Source of the DNA: Sva-07 sp964592115 | GTDB lineage: Bacteria; Actinomycetota; Acidimicrobiia; Acidimicrobiales; Ilumatobacteraceae | Direction of reading: 5' to 3' | DNA: 64,000 nucleotides | Assembly: GCA_964592115.1 (NCBI GenBank) | Contig: CAZQCP010000001.1 | Coordinates: forward strand, 22,151-86,150 | In this document: piece by piece, positions 25,799 to 33,758 of the stretch | How the letters are laid out: every line of letters starts with the position of its first letter | Position numbering within the stretch: position 1 is the stretch's first letter | Program-made: the position numbers and the translations under genes | The notes under the pieces: model-generated | Database searches by the model: none | Told to the model about the DNA's origin: nothing | What the model saw: only the letters and a program-made list of their open reading frames with translations

Positions 25799-26623
25799 TC
25801 ACCGTGCCGTGACGAGATCAGCGACCGCCGCGAGGTCGGCCACGTCGTGGTCGATCCGGACTGCGCTCGCCGTGGGGACCGCGTCGACGTCACCGTCCAC
25901 TCGACGCGCGGTGACGCCCGTGCGCACGAGCGCGAAACGGCAGCCGATGCGGGCGGCGAAGGCGCCGTCGGTGTCGAGCCGATCACCGACCATCAGGGTC
26001 GCTGCGGCGTCGAATGGCTCCCCGTCGGCGGCGAACGTGGCAGCGACGAGGTCCGCCATCGGCCCGTGTGGTTTGCCCGCCACGACGGCGTCCGTGCCCG
26101 ACGCGGTGGCGATGGCTGCCACGATCGCTCCGCCACCGGGCAACAGACCCGCTGGGGTCGGATACGTCGAGTCGTCATTGGTGGCGATCAACCGCGCCCC
26201 GTCGCGCACCGCGCCCGCGGCGACCGCCAGCCTGGCGTAGTCGAAGTCCCGGTGCAGGCCGACCATGACGGCATCGACCGGACCGTCGAGTGGGTTCCCG
26301 TCGTTGACGACGGCGATCGCGCCGCGCCGCTGCACGGCCTCGGCCACACCTGCCCCGCCGGCGATGAGCACCGTCGATCCTGGCTCCACGAGGAGCGCCG
26401 CAGCCATCGGCGAGCTGAGCACGTCGCCCGTCGCGGCGATGCCGATCTCCGCCAACGCCGCTTCGTGATCGGCCACCGTCGGAGCCGAGTTGTTGGTCAC
26501 GAACAGCACCCGGCATCCCGTGGAGCGCAGCCGAGCGATCGCTTCGACCGACCCAGGAATCGGGCGGTGGGCGAGCCAGACCACGCCATCGAGGTCGCAG
26601 AGCACGGTCGTGATGCGTGTCAC
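25799..26623 (-). CDS. HAD-IIA family phosphatase (NagD-like)
   Basis: A 274-residue HAD hydrolase with a class IIA cap. The nucleophile motif is LCDLDGVVWLAHRPIPG, motif II is VLFVTNNSAPT, then VAGKPHGPMADLVAA with the conserved Lys and VGDRLDTDGAFAARIGC as motif IV. Related actinobacterial proteins include Rv1692, a glycerol-3-phosphate phosphatase next to tlyA, so the same activity is a fair inference. Start is GTG at 26623. It is divergent from the DUF1015 gene. Confidence 0.88.
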   Translation of the reverse strand: MTRITTVLCDLDGVVWLAHRPIPGSVEAIARLRSTGCRVLFVTNNSAPTVADHEAALAEIGIAATGDVLSSPMAAALLVEPGSTVLIAGGAGVAEAVQRRGAIAVVNDGNPLDGPVDAVMVGLHRDFDYARLAVAAGAVRDGARLIATNDDSTYPTPAGLLPGGGAIVAAIATASGTDAVVAGKPHGPMADLVAATFAADGEPFDAAATLMVGDRLDTDGAFAARIGCRFALVRTGVTARRVDGDVDAVPTASAVRIDHDVADLAAVADLVTAR

Positions 26624-26670
26624 GCTGTGATCGTTGCACCCGCGCTGCTCACCCGTGACATCCTGTCCGC

Positions 26671-27858
26671 GTGCCTCGCTTCACGCCGTTCGCCGCCCTC
26701 CGCTACGCCGCCGACGATCTCGACGACCTGATCGCGCCACCGTACGACGTCTTGTCCGACGCCGATGTGGCGGCGTTGCGAGCGCGCAGCCCGCAGAACA
26801 TCACGCACGTCGACGTACCACTCGAGGCGGACGGCGAGGGACGCTACGAGCGAGCAGCAGAGACGCTGCGCGGCTGGATCGCCGACGGGGTGCTCGTCGC
26901 CGATGACCGCCCGACGTTCACCATCTACCGCATGCGGTTCACCGATGCTGCCGGCACCGCCCGCGACATCGCCGGCGTACTCGGTGGTCTCGAAGTGGTG
27001 GACGAGGGTGCCGGCGGTGTGTTGCCGCACGAACGTGTCACGCCGAAGGCATCGACGGACCGCCTCGACCTCACGCGGGCGACGCGTTCCAACCTGTCGC
27101 CGGTGTGGGGGCTGTCGCTCGCCAGCGGGCTGACCGAGGCGCTCGCCGAGCCCGGGGAGGTCGTGGGTTCGGTGACGGTGGACGGCGTGGAGCACACGGT
27201 CGAACGCGTCGACGAGCCCGAACGTGTCGCCGTGATCGCGACGCTCGTCGGCTCCGACGACGTGCTGATCGCCGATGGCCATCACCGATACGGCATCGCA
27301 CGCATCCACCGCGACGCGATGCGCGCTGCTGGGCAGCTCGACTCTCCGGCGGAGGACACGTTGGCATTCGTCAGCGAACTCGTGGAGGATCAACTCTCGG
27401 TCGAAGCGATCCACCGGCTCTACCACGACATCACCGAGGACGACCTCGTCGCCGCCCTCGACGTGGTGTTCGAACGCACGGCGGCGGGATCGCCCGACGC
27501 CGCCACGCTGGCGACGATGCACGAGCGCGGCGTGTTGTGCCTCGTGCACGGCGATGGAACTGCCGAGTGGCTCACGCCCAGGCCTGGGGCGTTCGACGAC
27601 GTGCGTGCGCTCGACGGCGCATGGCTCGAGCATGCGCTCGCCGACGTCGCCCACGCAGTCACCTACCAGCACGGCGTGGAACACGTGGTCGACGCCGTGA
27701 CCGGCGGCCGCGCTGTGGCCGGCGTGCTGATCCGTCCGGTCAGTGTCGCCGAGATCGAGCGGACGGCCCGCGAAGGGTTGCTGATGCCGCCGAAGTCGAC
27801 GTTCTTCACCCCGAAGCTGCGGACCGGTCTGGTGATCCGCAGCCTCGACGATCGCTGA
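26671..27858 (+). CDS. DUF1015 family protein
   Basis: A 395-residue protein that starts PRFTPFAALRYAADD, then APPYDVLSDADVAALRARSP, and contains the DUF1015 signature LIADGHHRYGIARIHRD in its middle. The ending PPKSTFFTPKLRTGLVIR is also conserved. The ADGHHRYE-like motif resembles that of ParB/Srx-fold serine kinases (SerK, SbnI), so a small-molecule kinase or nucleotide-binding role is possible. The family has no settled function in Actinobacteria. GTG start with CATCCT 6 bases before it and TTGCAC 19 bases further up, consistent with a weak leaderless promoter. Confidence 0.85.
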   Translation: MPRFTPFAALRYAADDLDDLIAPPYDVLSDADVAALRARSPQNITHVDVPLEADGEGRYERAAETLRGWIADGVLVADDRPTFTIYRMRFTDAAGTARDIAGVLGGLEVVDEGAGGVLPHERVTPKASTDRLDLTRATRSNLSPVWGLSLASGLTEALAEPGEVVGSVTVDGVEHTVERVDEPERVAVIATLVGSDDVLIADGHHRYGIARIHRDAMRAAGQLDSPAEDTLAFVSELVEDQLSVEAIHRLYHDITEDDLVAALDVVFERTAAGSPDAATLATMHERGVLCLVHGDGTAEWLTPRPGAFDDVRALDGAWLEHALADVAHAVTYQHGVEHVVDAVTGGRAVAGVLIRPVSVAEIERTAREGLLMPPKSTFFTPKLRTGLVIRSLDDR

Positions 27859-27863
27859 CAGGG

Positions 27864-28298
27864 TCACGTCAGGGCGGCGATCACACCGTCGAGGGCACGT
27901 CGAACCTCACGTCGTCTGCTCGCCGGTACGACCCGCAGCGCGCGGACCTCCGTCCGACTCTGCGTCGCCCCGCCGACGCGGAAGAACCGACGCTGGACGG
28001 CGCCGATCACGAGGATCTCGCCGTCACCGCCGACGACGTCGCGCCAGGTCGCCGGCGGGTCGTACCAGGCGACCGGGACCGCTGCGCTGCGTTCACGGCC
28101 GTCGACGGCAACGCGGGTGATGACGTCGAACTGGATGACGGTGCCCCCACCGGGCAGTTCGCGCGGCGTGCCGTTGGCGCACGGCCCACGCAGAACGGTG
28201 ATGTTGGCGTCTGCCATGGTGGCGGGCGACCCGCTGGCATCGCCGGTCCTGGCCCTGGTGGTGTTGTTGTCGATGCTGGTGTTCGTGGTCCTGCTCAT
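27864..28298 (-). CDS. Single-stranded DNA-binding protein-like OB-fold protein
   Basis: A 144-residue protein. From residue 31 it reads ANITVLRGPCANGTPRELPG, VIQFDVITRVAVDGRERS and WYDPPATWRDVVGGDGEILV, then VIGAVQRRFFRVGGATQSRTEVRA, matching the beta strands of a short SSB-type OB fold. It lacks the acidic C-terminal tip of housekeeping SSB, so it is a paralogue. Residues 1-28 are Ser/Thr/Asn-rich. ATG at 28298 was chosen over ATG 28217 because AGGGAG lies 8 bases before it. Convergent with DUF1015, with only 5 bases between the two stops. Confidence 0.65.
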   Translation of the reverse strand: MSRTTNTSIDNNTTRARTGDASGSPATMADANITVLRGPCANGTPRELPGGGTVIQFDVITRVAVDGRERSAAVPVAWYDPPATWRDVVGGDGEILVIGAVQRRFFRVGGATQSRTEVRALRVVPASRRREVRRALDGVIAALT

Positions 28299-28415
28299 GG
28301 CACTTGCTCCCTGGTCGGTTGCAGCTGGATCGGCAGGGGGAGTCGGTGCGCACCACCATAGAGAGGGGCTGTGACAGGGTTCCCGCGAACGCTGCCAGGG
28401 GGTCAGCGTGCCGCT

Positions 28416-28464
28416 GATCTCGTGAACGTGTTGCGTGCTGAACACGCAACATGTTCACGAGATC
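28416..28464. repeat. Long hairpin upstream of the oxidoreductase gene
   Basis: Two 22-base arms (28416-28437 and 28443-28464) pair with a single mismatch around a 5-base loop CTGAA. It lies in the divergent space between the SSB-like gene and the Gfo/Idh/MocA gene. The arms begin ATCTCGTGAAC, sharing CTCGTGAAC with the hairpin at 18157. It could be an operator, a MITE-like relic or part of a repeat family. Confidence 0.8.
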
Positions 28465-28492
28465 GTCGGCCGGGCCGGTGACGACGCACCGC

Positions 28493-28498
28493 TAGTGT
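28493..28498 (+). promoter_or_regulatory. Putative leaderless -10 box of the oxidoreductase gene
   Basis: TAGTGT ends 8 bases before the GTG at 28507. This supports that GTG rather than the in-frame ATG at 28435, which lies in the arm of a hairpin. Confidence 0.45.
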
Positions 28499-28506
28499 GG
28501 CCGCGC

Positions 28507-29478
28507 GTGGATGAGCTGCGCTGGGGGATTGCTGCGACGGGGAACATCGCAGGCTCGATGGTCGAGGCGCTGGGGACGCTCCCCGACGCACCGGTCGTCG
28601 CTGTCGGTTCGCGTCGTCAGGAGTCGGCCGAGGAGTTCGCCAGTCACCACGGCATCGCGCGTGCGCACGGTAGCTACGAGGCGCTGTACGCCGACCCCGA
28701 CGTCGACATCGTCTACGTCGCGTCGCCGCACAGCCATCACAAGGCGATGACGATCGCTGCGCTCGATGCGGGAAAGCACGTGCTGTGCGAGAAGGCGTTC
28801 GCGTTCAACGCCGACGAGGCGCGCGAGATGGTCGCCGCCGCCCGCCGCAACGATCGCTTCTTGATGGAGGCGATGTGGACGTGGTTCATCCCCGCCGTGG
28901 TCACGATCCGCGAGCGGGTGCGGGCGGGCGAGATCGGTGACCTGCGGCTGATCCAGGCGAGCTTCGGTATCCCGGTCCGCGATCCCGACGGTCGCCATCG
29001 CCGCATCGACCTCGCTGGTGGCGCGATGCTCGACCTCGGTATCTACCCGATCTCGTTCGCCCGCTTCCTCGCCGGCGATCCCGTCGACGCCCGTGTGCTC
29101 GGCGCGCTCGCCGACACGGGGGTCGACGCCAACGTCGGCGGCGTCGTGTCGTTCGACAGCGGTGCGATCGCCGTCTTCGACACGTCTCTCGACGTGCTGT
29201 CGCCGCACTCGGCGACGGTGATGGGCACGAGGGGGCGCATCGATGTGGCGGCGCCGTTCTGGCACCCGACGACGTTCACGGTCCACCGTGCCGGGCACGC
29301 CGCGGAGACCGTCGAGATCCCCAACGCCGGACTTGCCCACGAGGCCGCCCACGCGATGGACCGCATCCGCGGCGGTCACAACGAGAGCGACGTCATCCCG
29401 CTCGACACGACCGTGTCGACGATGGAGCTGCTCGACGACATCCGCGCCCAGCTCGGCGTCGTCTACCCCATCGAGTGA
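28507..29478 (+). CDS. Gfo/Idh/MocA family NAD(P)-dependent oxidoreductase
   Basis: A 323-residue oxidoreductase. The N-terminal Rossmann start is RWGIAATGNIAGSMVEALG. The family signature is VYVASPHSHHKAMTIAALDAGKHVLCEKAF, whose EKAF replaces the usual EKP, as in the trans-1,2-dihydrobenzene-1,2-diol dehydrogenase-like branch. MEAMWTWFIPA and GGAMLDLGIYPISFA also fit that branch. The substrate, probably a sugar or cyclic polyol, is not known. I chose GTG 28507 because it precedes the first strand by a usual distance and has a -10-like box upstream. Confidence 0.87.
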   Translation: MDELRWGIAATGNIAGSMVEALGTLPDAPVVAVGSRRQESAEEFASHHGIARAHGSYEALYADPDVDIVYVASPHSHHKAMTIAALDAGKHVLCEKAFAFNADEAREMVAAARRNDRFLMEAMWTWFIPAVVTIRERVRAGEIGDLRLIQASFGIPVRDPDGRHRRIDLAGGAMLDLGIYPISFARFLAGDPVDARVLGALADTGVDANVGGVVSFDSGAIAVFDTSLDVLSPHSATVMGTRGRIDVAAPFWHPTTFTVHRAGHAAETVEIPNAGLAHEAAHAMDRIRGGHNESDVIPLDTTVSTMELLDDIRAQLGVVYPIE

Positions 29479-29482
29479 CACT

Positions 29483-29631
29483 GGAGTAACAGTGGGNNNN
29501 NNNNNNNNNNNNNNNNNNNNNNNNNNNNNNNNNNNNNNNNNNNNNNNNNNNNNNNNNNNNNNNNNNNNNNNNNNNNNNNNNNNNNNNNNNNNNNNNGGAG
29601 TAACAGTGGGGACGGACCCCGCTGTTACTCC
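29483..29631. repeat. Repeated hairpin element broken by an assembly gap
   Basis: A complete hairpin is seen at 29597-29631: arms of 15 bases with one mismatch around the loop ACGGA, tip GGGGACGGACCCC. The first 14 bases of the same unit, GGAGTAACAGTGGG, also occur directly before the gap (29483-29496), so at least two tandem copies flank or fill the 100-N gap. The arm CTGTTACTCC holds the TAA stop of the minus-strand gene at 29625. It lies between convergent genes and could act as a two-way terminator. Confidence 0.8.
29497..29596. other. Assembly gap (100 N placeholder) in a repeated hairpin
   Basis: Exactly 100 N flanked on both sides by the same 14-mer. The assembler probably failed on tandem palindromes, and the real length is unknown. 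Confidence 0.98.
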
Positions 29632-30548
29632 GGTTCGCTCGCCGGGTAGTCCGCGTACGACGCTTTGAACACGCCTTGATGCAACAACACGGTCGCCGCG
29701 TGGACACCCGTGTCGGCGTCGGTGAGCGTCGTCTCGGTCCAGTACGACTCGACGCGCTTGCTCTGCCCGACGCCGACGACGGTGTGCACGATCCGGTAGG
29801 GGTGGCCGACGAACACCGGCCCGTCGACGTAACGCACCTCGAGGTCGATGAACAGGCCGACCGCCGGGCCACGCACGGGAAGGGCGACGCCAGCCTTGTG
29901 GGCGAGCACGCTGAGCATCTCCGTCGGCACGATCGGGCGCCCCCACGGGCTGTCGCCGTCGGCGTCGTACCAACTCGAGCGCTCGGTGATCCGCGCCAGC
30001 TTGTCGGCGAGCGTGAACGGATACAGGTTCCCGTTGTGCTCGTCGAAGCCGAGCGTCACCGGCTCGGGTTCCACCACCTTGGTACCGACTTCGAGTTGGT
30101 CGACGATGTAGAGCGCACCCGGGTCGCCGGCGAAGCGCTCCCGCCGCTCGTCGAGCTCGGTGCGGACCCCACCGAGCGACGCCGTGCCGGCGAGCACCGG
30201 CGTGCCGTCGGCCTTGAACGCCTCGATCCGTGCGAGGCTGTCGCTCGCCGGCGCGAGCGTCGCTCGCACCTGCTCGCCCTCCACCACCATGTTGAGGAAG
30301 TGCGCGCTGGTGCACCCGCGCTCGAACCACACCTGGCCGAAGTGAGCCACGGCGAGCGGGTCGAACTGGCTGAAGTGCGTCGGTCCCTCGATCGGCGCGC
30401 CGGCCAGGCCGAGCTTGGCGGCCGTCTCGTCGTCGTGCACGCTCGTGTGTCCGCCGTACTCCTGGTCGGCGAGCATCTGCGCGGGTGAGCGCAATGGCCC
30501 GCTGAGGCGGCCCTCGTCGTCGGTCGTGATCGGCGTGTCGAAGCTCAT
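29625..30548 (-). CDS. Hot-dog fold protein, MaoC-dehydratase-like
   Basis: A 307-residue protein of two similar halves. The first half has AGAPIEGPTHFSQFDPLAVAHFG and later FLNMVVEGEQVRATL; the second has VPTEMLSVLAHKAGVALP and IDLEVRYVDGPVFVGHPYR, both like the hot-dog helix and strands of MaoC-type hydratases and thioesterases. No clear catalytic Asp-His pair could be placed, so enzyme activity is uncertain. It starts 14 bases after the aspS stop, so the hisS-aspS operon probably includes it. Its TAA stop lies in the arm of a hairpin element. Confidence 0.6.
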   Translation of the reverse strand: MSFDTPITTDDEGRLSGPLRSPAQMLADQEYGGHTSVHDDETAAKLGLAGAPIEGPTHFSQFDPLAVAHFGQVWFERGCTSAHFLNMVVEGEQVRATLAPASDSLARIEAFKADGTPVLAGTASLGGVRTELDERRERFAGDPGALYIVDQLEVGTKVVEPEPVTLGFDEHNGNLYPFTLADKLARITERSSWYDADGDSPWGRPIVPTEMLSVLAHKAGVALPVRGPAVGLFIDLEVRYVDGPVFVGHPYRIVHTVVGVGQSKRVESYWTETTLTDADTGVHAATVLLHQGVFKASYADYPASEPE

Positions 30549-30561
30549 CGCCCCGATGCTG

Positions 30562-32337
30562 TCACGTCGCCGGGGGAAGGACCTTGATGCCGAGCTCAGC
30601 GAGCGTCTTCGGATCTCCGACGATCGGTGAGTTCGTCATCGGGTCGGCGCCCGACTGGGTCTTCGGGTAGGCGATGACCTCGCGGATGTTCTCCTCCCCC
30701 GCGAGGATCGCCACGAGCCGGTCGAGACCGAACGCGAAGCCACCGTGGGGAGGGGCGCCGTAGTCGAACGGGTTGAGGAAGAAGCCGAACTTGCGCTCGG
30801 CTTCCTCGTCGGAGATGCCGAGTGCCTGGAACACGCGCCGTTGGAGATCCGCCTCGTGGATCCGGATCGAACCCGACCCCAGCTCCCACCCGTTGAGCAC
30901 CAGGTCGTAGGCGATCGAGCGCACCGCCAGCGGATCGGTCTCGATCTTGTCGACGTCGTCGGGGTGCGGGCGGGTGAACGGGTGGTGGCCCGGCTTGGGG
31001 CGTCCGGTCGCCTTGTCGACGCCGACGAACAGCGGGAACTCCACGATCCACACGTACCTGTACGGGCCCTCGTGGACCGGCGGACGGCCGAGGTCGTTGC
31101 GCAGCGTGCCGAGCACCTCGCACGTGGTCATCCAGTCGTCGGCGACGATCAGGATCAGGTCGCCCGTGTCGGCCCCCATCGCCGAGCGCACTGCTGCCGT
31201 CTCGGAATCGGAGAGGAACTTGGCGACGGGTGAGTCGAACCCGTCGCTGGTCACCTTGAGCCACACGAGACCCTTCGCTCCGAGCGACTTGGCCCGGTCG
31301 GTGAGCTTGTCGAGTTGGTTGCGGCCGTACTCGTCGGCACCCCCGGGCACCCGAACGCCCTTGATCGCCCCCGCGCCGGCGAACGCCTTGAACTCCGTCG
31401 CCGAGAACACGGGCGTGAGCTCGACGAGCTGCAGCCCGAACCGCAGGTCTGGCTTGTCGCTGCCGTAGCAGTCCATCGCGTCGTGCCACGTCATCGTCTC
31501 GATCGGGGCCGGGCGCTCGCCCGTCGCTGCTTCCGCGGCATCGAGGACCGCCGCGCTCACCGCGGCGAGCACGTCGTCTTGGGTGACGAAGCTCATCTCC
31601 ATGTCGAGCTGCATGAACTCGTACTGGCGATCGGCGCGCAGGTCCTCGTCACGCAAGCAACGCGCCATCTGGTAGTAGCGGTCGACCCCACCGACCATCA
31701 AGAGCTGCTTGAACAGCTGCGGCGACTGGGGCAGCGCGTAGAACGAGCCGGGTTCCTTGCGCGACGGCACGAGGAACTCGCGGGCGCCCTCGGGGGTCGA
31801 CGGCACGAGCATCGGTGTCTCGACCTCGACGAAGCCCTGGGCCTCCATCGCGTTGCGCACGGCGGCGTTGACCCGCGAGCGGACACGCAGGTTCTTCTGC
31901 ATCCGCTCGCGACGCAGGTCGAGATAGCGGTATTGGAGACGGATGTTCTCGTCGACGTCGTCGGCGCGGGCGTCGATCGGGAACGGCGGCGGCGTCGCAT
32001 CGCGGAGCACCTCGACCTCGCACTCGCCGAGTTCGATCTCACCGGTCGGCAGGTTGGTGTTGACCGTACCGTCGGGCCGGGCGCGCACGACACCCGTGAT
32101 GCGCAAGACGTACTCGCTGCGCACGTCGACGTCGTCGTTGATCACGCACTGGACGACACCTGAGTGGTCGCGCAGGTCGACGAAGGCGAGATGCTCACCG
32201 TGCTCGCGTCGGCGGCCGACCCAACCACACACGCTGACGGTCCGGCCGGCGTGCTCGGAGCGCAGCTCACCACACAGGTGGGTGCGCATCGACGTCGCCT
32301 GTGTCGATGCCTGTACGGAGGAAGTGGGTTCGGTCAT
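30562..32337 (-). CDS. aspS: Aspartyl-tRNA synthetase
   Basis: A 591-residue class II synthetase with N-terminal OB fold (THLCGELRSEHAGRTVSVCG), motif 2 region FRDEDLRADRQ-type (here CLRDEDLRADRQYEFMQLD) and motif 3 GFAFGLDRLVAILAG. The GAD insertion domain, common to bacterial AspRS, fits the length. Start chosen as ATG 32337 with AGGA upstream. ATG 32289 (MRTHLCGEL) would give a start more like other AspRS and remains possible. Whether it also charges tRNA-Asn depends on gatCAB, which is not in view. It follows hisS, separated by a hairpin. Confidence 0.95.
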   Translation of the reverse strand: MTEPTSSVQASTQATSMRTHLCGELRSEHAGRTVSVCGWVGRRREHGEHLAFVDLRDHSGVVQCVINDDVDVRSEYVLRITGVVRARPDGTVNTNLPTGEIELGECEVEVLRDATPPPFPIDARADDVDENIRLQYRYLDLRRERMQKNLRVRSRVNAAVRNAMEAQGFVEVETPMLVPSTPEGAREFLVPSRKEPGSFYALPQSPQLFKQLLMVGGVDRYYQMARCLRDEDLRADRQYEFMQLDMEMSFVTQDDVLAAVSAAVLDAAEAATGERPAPIETMTWHDAMDCYGSDKPDLRFGLQLVELTPVFSATEFKAFAGAGAIKGVRVPGGADEYGRNQLDKLTDRAKSLGAKGLVWLKVTSDGFDSPVAKFLSDSETAAVRSAMGADTGDLILIVADDWMTTCEVLGTLRNDLGRPPVHEGPYRYVWIVEFPLFVGVDKATGRPKPGHHPFTRPHPDDVDKIETDPLAVRSIAYDLVLNGWELGSGSIRIHEADLQRRVFQALGISDEEAERKFGFFLNPFDYGAPPHGGFAFGLDRLVAILAGEENIREVIAYPKTQSGADPMTNSPIVGDPKTLAELGIKVLPPAT

Positions 32338-32359
32338 CTCGGTCCTGGTGTCGGTCCGG

Positions 32360-32400
32360 ATGAGCAACGGTCTGGGGACGGGCCCCGAACCGTTGCCCAT
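32360..32400. repeat. Hairpin directly after the hisS stop codon
   Basis: Arms of 18 bases (32360-32377 and 32383-32400) pair at 15 positions around the 5-base loop ACGGG. The tip GGGGACGGGCCCC nearly matches the tip of the 29597 hairpin. It directly abuts the hisS TGA. A terminator or attenuator between hisS and aspS is possible. It has no U-tract. Confidence 0.7.
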
Positions 32401-33663
32401 TCAGAGCTGAGTAGAGAGCTGCGCAGCGAGGTGGGCCACGAGTTGGTCGCGCGGGATGGCGACCTGGTCATCGCCCGTGCGCAGCGGTTTCACCACGACG
32501 GTATCGGCGGCGACCTCGTCCTCACCGACGATCACGGCAACCGTCGCGCCGCTGCGGTTGGCGAGCTTCATCTGCGCCTTCATCGACCGGTTGTCGTACC
32601 CGCGGTCGGCGCTGAGTCCGGCGGCGCGCAGGTCGGTGGTGAGGCGCAGCGCCTCGGACCCGCCGGTCACGTCGACGACGAACACGTCGAGCGCCAGCGG
32701 TTCGGTTCCGAACACGCCCTCGTCGTCGCAGGCCAGCAATGTGCGGTCGACGCCGAGGGCAAATCCGATGCCCGGCGTCTCCGGCCCGCCGAGCGCCGCG
32801 ACGAGGCCGTCGTAACGACCGCCGCCACCGAGCGCGTTCTGTGCCGAGTCGAGCGTCGCTCCTTGGAACTCGAAGATCGTGCGCCGGTAGTAGTCGAGGC
32901 CACGCACGAGCTTCGGCTCGACGCGCAACGAGATGTCGAGCGCCCGCAGCCCATCGAGCACGGCGTCGAAGTGGGCGGCAGCGTCGGGACTGTAGAAGTC
33001 GGCGATGCGCGGCGCACTGGCGATGGCCGCGGCGTCTTGTTCGCGCTTGGAGTCGAGCACCCGCAGTGGGTTGCGGGTCAACGTGGCCTGACTTTGCGCG
33101 CTCAACGCGCCACCGACCGTGCTGAAGTGTTCGCGCAGCGCGTCGACGTAGCGGGCGCGGTCGCTCGGTTCGCCGAGGCTGTTGACGATCAGGTCGACCT
33201 GGCGCAGACCAAGCCGGCGATAGAACTCGGAGGCGAGTGCGATGACCTCGACGTCGAGCATCGGGTCGTCGACACCGAGCACCTCGACGCCGACCTGGTC
33301 GAATTGCCGGTACCGGCCTCGCTGGGGCTTCTCGTAGCGGAAGTTCGATCCGGCGTAGAAGACCTTCCAGGGCGTGGTCGGACGGTGCTCGGCGAACGCC
33401 CGGCACACGCTGGCGGTCATCTCGGGGCGCAGCGCGATGTGCCGCTCCCCCTTGTCGATGAAGTCGTACATCTCCTTGGTGACCACGTCGGTGGCGTCGC
33501 CGATGCGGGTGAACACGCCGAGGTCCTCGAGCAGTGGGGTGACGATCTGGCCGTATCCGGCGGGTTCGACGACATCGGCGAACGTGGCGACGAACCGGCG
33601 CCAGCGACCGCTCTCTGGCGGCAGGATGTCCCGCATCCCGGGACTGGTCTGGAACGCTGGCAC
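32401..33663 (-). CDS. hisS: Histidyl-tRNA synthetase
   Basis: A 420-residue class II synthetase. The N-terminus FQTSPGMRDILPPESGRWRR, ALRPEMTASVCRAFAEHRP, FRYEKPQRGRYRQFDQVGVE (motif 2) and the HisRS-specific LVRGLDYYRRTIFEF and GGGRYDGLVAALGG are all present. A C-terminal anticodon-binding domain follows. GTG at 33663 gives the standard start, and TAGCCT 8 bases before it fits a leaderless promoter just downstream of the hairpin at 33700. Followed by aspS as in many Actinobacteria. Confidence 0.96.
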   Translation of the reverse strand: MPAFQTSPGMRDILPPESGRWRRFVATFADVVEPAGYGQIVTPLLEDLGVFTRIGDATDVVTKEMYDFIDKGERHIALRPEMTASVCRAFAEHRPTTPWKVFYAGSNFRYEKPQRGRYRQFDQVGVEVLGVDDPMLDVEVIALASEFYRRLGLRQVDLIVNSLGEPSDRARYVDALREHFSTVGGALSAQSQATLTRNPLRVLDSKREQDAAAIASAPRIADFYSPDAAAHFDAVLDGLRALDISLRVEPKLVRGLDYYRRTIFEFQGATLDSAQNALGGGGRYDGLVAALGGPETPGIGFALGVDRTLLACDDEGVFGTEPLALDVFVVDVTGGSEALRLTTDLRAAGLSADRGYDNRSMKAQMKLANRSGATVAVIVGEDEVAADTVVVKPLRTGDDQVAIPRDQLVAHLAAQLSTQL

Positions 33664-33671
33664 GGCGCGCC

Positions 33672-33677
33672 AGGCTA
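33672..33677 (-). promoter_or_regulatory. Putative leaderless -10 box of hisS
   Basis: On the minus strand TAGCCT lies 8 bases before the GTG start of hisS. It sits downstream of a hairpin that could end relA transcripts. Confidence 0.45.
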
Positions 33678-33699
33678 CCTGGGGACATCCATACCTTCC

Positions 33700-33738
33700 G
33701 GGGCAGATTTCGTCCGGAATCCGGAACGGATCTGCCCC
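33700..33738. repeat. Palindrome between relA and hisS
   Basis: Perfect 9-base outer arms GGGGCAGAT (33700-33708) and ATCTGCCCC (33730-33738) enclose a partly symmetric centre with two TCCGGA-like cores. It is placed between the relA stop and the hisS promoter. It resembles the other boundary palindromes in having a G/C-block arm. Confidence 0.75.
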
Positions 33739-33758
33739 AGATCGTCGGGCGCGGCGCG

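Noticed and set aside
28435..28506. Earlier ATG start (28435) for the oxidoreductase
   Set aside because: The extra 24 residues are not conserved, would start inside a hairpin arm, and the GTG at 28507 has a fitting -10 box.
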